Assembly: GCA_009602735.1 (NCBI GenBank) | Contig: WELA01008917.1 | Location: forward strand, 809,259 to 849,112 | DNA length: 39,854 nucleotides | Direction: 5' to 3' | DNA from: Mesotaenium endlicherianum | Lineage: Eukaryota; Streptophyta; Zygnematophyceae; Zygnematales; Mesotaeniaceae | In this document: positions 33,742 to 39,854 of the stretch, piece after piece | How positions within the stretch are numbered: position 1 is the first letter of the stretch | How the letters are laid out: every line of letters starts with the position of its first letter | The notes under the pieces: model-generated | What the model was told of the DNA's origin: nothing | Database searches by the model: none | The model's input: only the letters and a program-made list of their open reading frames with translations | Position numbers and translations under genes: made by a program

Positions 33742-36586
33742 AGATTGTGTCGTCGTAGCTTCAGGCTTATGTGCTCATGGCTTCATATGAATGATTTTGT
33801 TACATTCTACCCCTTCTTGGCTTGCACATACGTGTAAAACACGAGTGCATCGTATCGAGAAGTGTGTTGGCGTAGGCAAGTAGATGCCAACGTGCTTTGA
33901 CGTGTACAAGCATTGCATATGATCAATGTGATCCGCCTTACAACAGATTCATAATAGAGGGAGGTGAAAAACAGAAAGGTAGGGTGTAGCTTGTTGTGAA
34001 GTGACTTTCTAAAATCAAAGAAGTAACATAGTCAAAGACGAGTGATGCAATTGAAATGTTGAGAAGTTTGACCCCCACTCGTACAATGTACATATGTGTT
34101 GCCCTAGAGCATGTGTTGGATGTCTAGCTAACACAAGAATGCTTCTGCAACCCAACATGGATGGCTTTTTTACTGCATAAACAATCATGGACAAGCCTGT
34201 GTTGGAGTACATTAATTTGTTGACTAAACAATCATGCGCCGCATCAAGTAGTACACAAACTGTTCTTGTGTTCCATGGCTGTGGTTGTTTCACTTAATAT
34301 CAGACCACGTGGACTTTTTGCTTGATAGTGTGACCTTCTATAATCTTGGCTTTGTTGCATCATCTCCATGACATAATCAGCAACAATTGAATGCTAGCAC
34401 TACCAGTATTCCTGGTTACATAGCATGATGTCATCGAAGTAGCATCTCTACATCCTCTCTTGATCGCTCATTTTTTCCTCCTATCCAGCTCATAATTGTC
34501 GTCTACAACGTGCTCTTTTACGTGAGCGAGAACAGCAAGTAGAACTTAATTCCAATGTTGATATGCCGACATCAAGTCTCACATCACAGGAGACGTACGC
34601 GAGACACGCATTGACTCTCGTTGGTCCTGATTGTCCCCGATCCATCCCCCACCCTACACCCAAAGGCTGTAGGCTGATGGTATCATGAGGCGAACGTGAT
34701 AATGAATAAAGTTTCACTTTTTGGCATTGCCTGACATGCCCAATTGTGCCCAACACTTGCTCATTGGTTATCAGCCTCCAAGTTTAACTTTCTACACCTG
34801 CGCGCGCAATTGCATGCTCTAGTATGCTCTAGGATACTCAAAGAAAAAATTTGTCAAACGTGATAGCAACATGAATCTACGCTCTATAGGTAGACCTTGA
34901 GTTTCGTGTTCTCAACTCCATATGCTATGCAGGTGAATCATCTAACGGTAACAGAACTTGGACGGTTATGAAATATATAGCTACAAAATCAATAATAAAT
35001 TATTTGACAACTGACTAATGTGATACAATATGCAATTCAACCGATATCCCAAAACAAATTTGCATCTTGAACCGATAATAGGCTGGTAAATCACGTCCCG
35101 CCCATGTCGGGTGATATTGAATTTGCACATGATACAAACCCATAAGTTTTTTGAGCTTGATGAAATAACATGGCTCAAAAGGCTCCCTCGTGAACTTCAC
35201 ATGATAATGCTATCATGATGCCACTAGTCCTCGCTATCATGTACCATGATTGTTGAAATATATTTTAGATTGTAATCTTGAGTGTACTTTGAAGATTAGA
35301 CTGAAAGTGGAAACTCTCAACCTCATCAGCCTAATGCAAAATTTGAAAGGAACCATTTTCTCTCGATGAGCAGTATATTAGTAGCTCTTGAAATTTCTCG
35401 CTCATATAAGGCCTTGCGTCAAAAGGTCCCTCGGCTTCCTTGTTCTCGTGCCATCTTGCTGTTAAGACCATGGGGTGCTCTCATTTTAGAGAGGCCACTT
35501 GGAGAATCAAAGTATTGCGACTGTCGATCTTTTCCCATAGTTCTTGCTCGAATGTGAAAACCTTCAGAGTTTGCCAGTTCTGGTGGCCTGTGTCGAATGG
35601 ATTTAACTACTTCGCGGAAAAAGAACAGTTTTATGGGCATGCATGCATCCTTCAGCAGTAGCCAATACGCGGAATTCTAACATGGCGCAAAAATTCAACG
35701 AGCAAGTTTGGCGAAAACAAACTAATAATTGGCGTATGGTTGCGACAGTTAGAACTTAGCACCCCATGGTTCAGAGTCCAGACGCTTTGATGGAGCGAGA
35801 CGGCGCTGAAGCGGAGGGGTTGACCAGCCTCGACACTGCAGGTGGTTGCTTATGTCCTTTTCCTGCATTTTTCTAGAGGCAATCAGCCGGGTAGATAATG
35901 ACTTGAGCTGACTCGAGCACATACGAGGGCCCTGAACAGTGAATTGCCTTGAATTGCGTTGTACGCCATGAGAGGCCCTGAACATCATTTTTGACATGCT
36001 TTGAAATGAGCTGGAAAGCGAGCGAGGTTATTTTAGTCAGACGCGGCAATATTGGACAGTAACCACACTGCCCTCGATGCATATTCACCAATATCTACGG
36101 TTCATCTCAAAAAGAGGATCTCCGATTCCAGTATCTTACGTCGCTTGGCCCCAATGCTTCAAATTGTTCGCTCTCGACTGCTCGATCCTCCGTGACCTCT
36201 GACTCCTGAGACGACCCCAGTTTCCGCTGCCCGCATGTTATGGGTAGTAAATTTAATGAATTTGTGGTTATTTGTCTGTAGGGGACAGGAGCAACATATA
36301 GTTTCCCATTATTTAATATTAACTGTTACGGGACGTCCCAAAGATGTTACTGCCAAGCGACTGTCACGAGTTTCCGACCGTGAAAGGTTGTCTAGCTCTG
36401 CATGGCTAGTTGCAACCTCGCTGCCCCACCAGGTTGAGGAAAGTGGACGAGACCCAGCCGAGTCTCTTAACGTGAAGCTTGCCGTCTCGTGTTATATGAA
36501 ATTGAGGCGAGCTGCAACAAAATCTTCTTGATCACAGTCCACGTGCTAGCGTTTTCAGCATATACATAAAAGGGCTTCCAGCCGAT
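33742..36586. other. AT-rich intergenic DNA, no clear gene
   Basis: It begins with the 3' UTR of the chaperone gene and ends with the upstream region of pyruvate kinase, where a TATACATAAA sequence lies 26 bases before the ATG. On the minus strand YFDDIML (codons at 34441-34427 for YFDDI) and a following VADYVMEMMQQSQ stretch, interrupted by stops, hint at a decayed reverse transcriptase, but support is weak. An open frame at 36235-36531 (+) has no recognisable family. Confidence 0.45.
33833..33837 (+). promoter_or_regulatory. TGTAA poly(A) signal of SET gene
   Basis: TGTAA lies 92 bases beyond the stop codon of the histone chaperone, matching the chlorophyte signal position. Confidence 0.5.
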
Positions 36587-39325
36587 ATGGCGCTAGCAAA
36601 TGTTGACATCAATGACTTGCTCAATGGATCCCCTCACCCCATTGCAAAGACGAAAATTGTGTGCACTTTAGGCCCAGTCTCAAGGGAAGTGCCTATTTTG
36701 GAGAAGCTGTTGCGTGCAGGAATGAATGTAGCTCGCTTTAACTTTTCCCATGGAACTCACGAATATCATCAGGGTACACTTGATAACTTGAGGGCAGCTA
36801 TGCAGAGTACCCAGATCATGTGCGCAGTCCTTCTGGATACCAAGGTAAGATGGTGACCGTGGAAGGAGTTGCACCGCGCATCAGCTTTGAGTAGATACCC
36901 GCTAAGTCTTATTAACGATTAGAGAATACGGATCTGGCAGAAGAAGCACGTCATGTAGAACAGGATCGTGGCTGTGTCGATTCCTGCAGCAGGCATGGGT
37001 GCATTGTCGATCCATCTGTATAGAGCTCGGCGACGTGCTGTGTGTGACAGTTCAGCGTGAAAACATGTGGGAGGCAGCAAGTTAATCATACCATGCTGAT
37101 TCTGGTGACCTATCTAACGCGCATGAAGAGGCCTGTTACTTCCAGCACTAGGCCATCCCCTGTGATTCTACGTGTACATTGTAATGGTAACATTGGGGGG
37201 GGGCATACATAGATCAACTGCTGGATATTTCTCTTTGGTTTGGAAGTGTTCCTCATAAAATTACCCGCAGCAATGCCCGATGGCATTTACAGCGCAGGAA
37301 AGCTGCCCGTTGCCTATTGAGCAGGCCAATAGAGCTGTCTCTGTTTCTGTGACTCCAGAACCAGATACCCGTTGCCAACATAGAGTGTTCGTCATACCAT
37401 ATGGTGTATTGTGGTTGCTAGGCTTGTAGTGCTCTCAATGCATTGCTCATTTGGGGTTGGGATCCTGGCAAATCTCCAGAGTCCGATTTGCTTTAAGGCT
37501 TTTCTAGTGGTAGTCTTCACTGCGGGCTTCACACTCCGTCCAATGTTTGTTTTTTTCTTCTATTTTTTCAGGGTCCAGAGATTCGAACAGGAAAGCTAAA
37601 GGATGGCAAGCCCATCAAGCTGGTGGCAGGAACAGAGATGACTGTTACTACAGACTACACGATAGAGGGAGATACTTCCATGATATCCATGAGTTATAAG
37701 AGCCTGCCATCAGATGTTTCGCCTGGAACTAACATCTTGTGTGCTGATGGCACCATCACACTCACCGTCATCAGCTGTGATCCTGCTGCTGGGTTCGTTG
37801 CTTCAACATCCTTTCTTGCAAACTAAGGTTGCAATGCTCCCATGGAAAAGCCACTAAGATTTCATAGTATCAGGATTGTAGCTCTTCGCCACTACTCTTC
37901 ACAAAGAAGTTGAGATGTTTAGCGGGGATCATGATGGCACACCTTCTGGTAAAGCTTGACAACACACAGGCATGTAATGTGTCTAGGCATATCCAGGATC
38001 AAAGCGGGTTGCTTAATTACCCCTTCCACACACTGTCAAGTTTATGCTCCAACAAACGTATCTGGATGTCTTTGCCTAACAAAGCAGAGGTCAATAATCA
38101 CAGACATGCTTGTTTTCACACCTTTGCTATTAAGTGACACCCCCTATAGAATAATTTCATTGCTTCACATTCCACATCCCCCACAGAAGACCCTTCATCC
38201 CACCAACATCCATTCATATATTGCAGGCTGGTGCTCAATCTCAAATCCTCAAACCAGGATCCTGGCTGGAGATGTAAGAAGATGTGTATCTACATGCTCG
38301 TACCCTTTATTGGCGTCTCTCTGCAGACTTTGCATTTCTGCACTTTCAACGAGCCTTCTATTAATGTACAGTTATGGACGTCAGACCTGGTCATAATAAT
38401 TTCTGGGTTCTGGAGGCTGCAGGACTGTTAGAGTTAAGTGTGAGAATACAGCCATGCTTGGGGAGAGGAAAAATGTGAACCTGCCTGGAGTTGTCGTGGA
38501 CCTTCCCACGATCACCCCCAAGGATGAGGAGGACATCATGAAGTGGGGTGTGCCCAACAAAATTGACTTCATTGCTGCATCTTTTGTTCGCAAGGGGATA
38601 GATCTTGTCAACATTAGAAAGCTCTTGGGTCCCCACCAGAGGACGATCCAAATCATATCAAAGGTAATAGGCTCCACTGGCATACCTCTTTCAACAATAA
38701 GTACTAGGTTGGGTTGCATTGACAAAGCAAGGATCTGGCTGCATTGGCGAGCAGAAAATGTCGTTTGCTATAGAATGGCAATACTTTGAGAAGGGGTGGT
38801 AGATGTGTGCTTCTTGGGGATGTCATCCATTAATTCCAGGTTGTCTATCACTTGGAAGAGCAGGATAATGAATGTGGTATGGGCAAGCATGCCCTTCACG
38901 TTATGTGGTATGTGGTATGCTCTTCACATTGCTTACTGTATGAGTGAATCTCATTGTGTCTCAAGAGTCCTTCAGGGGCTCTTTGAACAACCGAGGAGAA
39001 ACAAATCCCTGGCAGAACAGTCAGAGCTTCACAAAATCCCAAAAAACTTGGAAGTAATAGCAGGTTGATGCCTGAATGTGGCCAAGGTTGTGTCGTCACT
39101 TTTGGAAACACTTGAAGGCTGATGCTTAAATATGGTCAAGGTTGTCTCGTCGCTTTGGGAGGGGTCTTATGCAGGTTGAGAACCAGGAGGGTCTGGTGAA
39201 CTTTGACGACATTCTGCGCGAGACTGACGGCATCATGGTTGCCCGAGGTGACCTGGGGATGGAGATTCCCACCGAGAAGATCTTTCTGGCACAGAAGATG
39301 ATGATCCACAAGTGCAACACGGCAG
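36587..39325 (+). CDS. pyruvate kinase, N-terminal 290 residues in 4 exons (continues past window)
   Basis: Exons 36587-36844, 37572-37792, 38423-38663 and 39175-39325 join in phase through GT...AG introns. Pyruvate kinase converts phosphoenolpyruvate and ADP to pyruvate and ATP. Landmarks: [12 protein letters not shown] near the start; Arg50, Asn52 and Ser54 in [11 protein letters not shown] (substrate and K+ site); Asp84-Thr85-Lys86 across the first junction in LLDTKGPEIRTG; the B domain in exon 2 and early exon 3; [11 protein letters not shown]; the catalytic Lys240 in ISKVENQEG; and metal-binding Glu242 and Asp266 ([11 protein letters not shown]). The short N-terminus without a transit peptide, and the animal/plant cytosolic-like sequence, suggest the cytosolic glycolytic enzyme. 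The last exon ends one base into a codon (GCA G|GT), and the family continues with about 200 more residues; no further exon is present before the window ends. ATG 36587 has a good ATGG context and nothing coding is seen upstream. Confidence 0.95.
37195..37203 (+). repeat. G homopolymer in pyruvate kinase intron
   Basis: Nine consecutive G in intron 1 of pyruvate kinase, one of several G runs in the window. Confidence 0.7.
39063..39160 (+). repeat. tandem duplication before pyruvate kinase exon 4
   Basis: 39063-39105 and 39117-39160 are two copies about 54 bases apart, sharing GATGC-TGAA-AT-TGG-CAAGGTTGT and TCGTC. The first copy is preceded by AGCAG and begins GTTGATG, close to the real exon start CAG|GTTGAG at 39175. 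Confidence 0.75.
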
Positions 39326-39600
39326 GTCAGTCAGCCGCCCCGGCCTTGTGCTGACAAGGAGCACTTGCCCGAGAGGGAATGGGAGGGACACTGGGCTGCC
39401 TCCTGCCTGAGCTGCTTCTTGTTTATAGAGGGACCCCATTGAACACATGTAACAATGTCGGGACAAGTCAGGCAGGTCTGTCAGTCGCCCCGGCCTTGTC
39501 CTAGCTAGAGCTTCCTGAGAGGTGCCTGAGGGGTGGGCTGCCTGCCTGAACTGTCTCTGGTTACAAAGAGAGGCCCACCGAACAATGGTTGCTCAACGGA
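39321..39600 (+). repeat. ~150-base tandem duplication after pyruvate kinase exon 4
   Basis: The first copy begins at 39321 and the second at 39471. Shared words are GGCAGGTC, GTCAGTC-GCCCCGGCCTTGT, TGGGCTGCCT, CTGCCTGA-CTG and CC-ACCGAAC-like. The first copy starts with the last five bases of exon 4 and its splice donor, so the donor-like GGCAG|GTC is duplicated 150 bases downstream. Confidence 0.78.
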
Positions 39601-39854
39601 CGATGCAAGGAGCAGGGTAAGAGCCCTTGGGATTGGCTAGCAAGGTGAACAATGGGGATGCAACCAGGTGATATTTAGAGCACATAGTACGGGAGCTGGA
39701 AGCATGCATATCTGTCCCCTTTGGATTGCCAGAGCAGTTGTTGGCTAAAATCTGCGATAGTGGAGAGGGTAAGGTAGAGTACTCTGTGACAGGAGGGATG
39801 CATGAATGGGCAATTTTCACTACTGCAATCATGCAATCAAACACCCCCCCCCCC
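39601..39854. other. pyruvate kinase intron, then poly-C edge
   Basis: Intron sequence without a recognised exon. The final eleven bases (39844-39854) are C only, mirroring the poly-G start and suggesting a contig edge. Confidence 0.6.

Noticed and set aside
36235..36531. 98-codon frame just upstream of pyruvate kinase as N-terminal extension
   Set aside because: It ends in a stop before the ATG, has no transit-peptide character and no splice path into exon 1; the enzyme start at 36587 matches cytosolic forms.

Overview
The window is eukaryotic nuclear DNA, most likely from a green alga (chlorophyte). Four genes are split by GT...AG introns of roughly 200 to 2,600 bases, and one is intronless. 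The start contexts that can be seen are mostly ATGG. The chlorophyte-type poly(A) signal TGTAA lies about 65 to 150 bases downstream of three stop codons. Degenerate TTTAGGG-like repeats and simple repeats fill many introns. The long repeat-rich introns and gaps would suit a Dunaliella-like genome, but the genus is only a guess.

Layout: (1) 1-2696, no recognised gene, beginning with a 22-base poly-G run. (2) 2697-5622 (+), a five-exon kappa-class glutathione S-transferase. (3) 5623-10180, AT-rich DNA holding a large imperfect inverted repeat (8370-9167). (4) 10181-18874 (-), an aldo-keto reductase rebuilt here from eleven exons, including two microexons of 20 and 24 bases; the complete catalytic tetrad is present. 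(5) 18875-19931, intergenic, with an 18-base perfect palindrome. (6) 19932-21917 (+), an intronless 661-residue protein with weak TraB-like motifs. (7) 22312-24440, a tandem satellite of about 113 bases, in direct and then inverted orientation. (8) 25405-33741 (+), a SET/NRP-type histone chaperone of the NAP family in at least nine exons; one short exon is missing and probably lies in the 618-base assembly gap. (9) 33742-36586, AT-rich, with at most a trace of a reverse transcriptase. (10) 36587-39325 (+), the first four exons of cytosolic-type pyruvate kinase, which runs off the window.

The five genes have unrelated housekeeping roles (redox detoxification, carbonyl reduction, a membrane protein, chromatin, glycolysis), and nothing suggests a cluster or a shared pathway. 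Base composition is mosaic. The middle exons of the reductase and of the chaperone have very GC-rich third positions and lie in G-rich microsatellite introns, while the outer exons of the same genes are more balanced. Assembly gaps and window edges coincide with poly-G or poly-C runs.

No defence system, mobile gene cassette or other clearly new system is visible. The most unusual items are the bidirectional satellite with a dyad core, a 71-codon open terminal exon of unknown origin inside the chaperone gene, the microexon carrying the reductase's catalytic histidine, and pyruvate kinase exon 4 flanked on both sides by tandem duplications that copy splice-site-like sequence.
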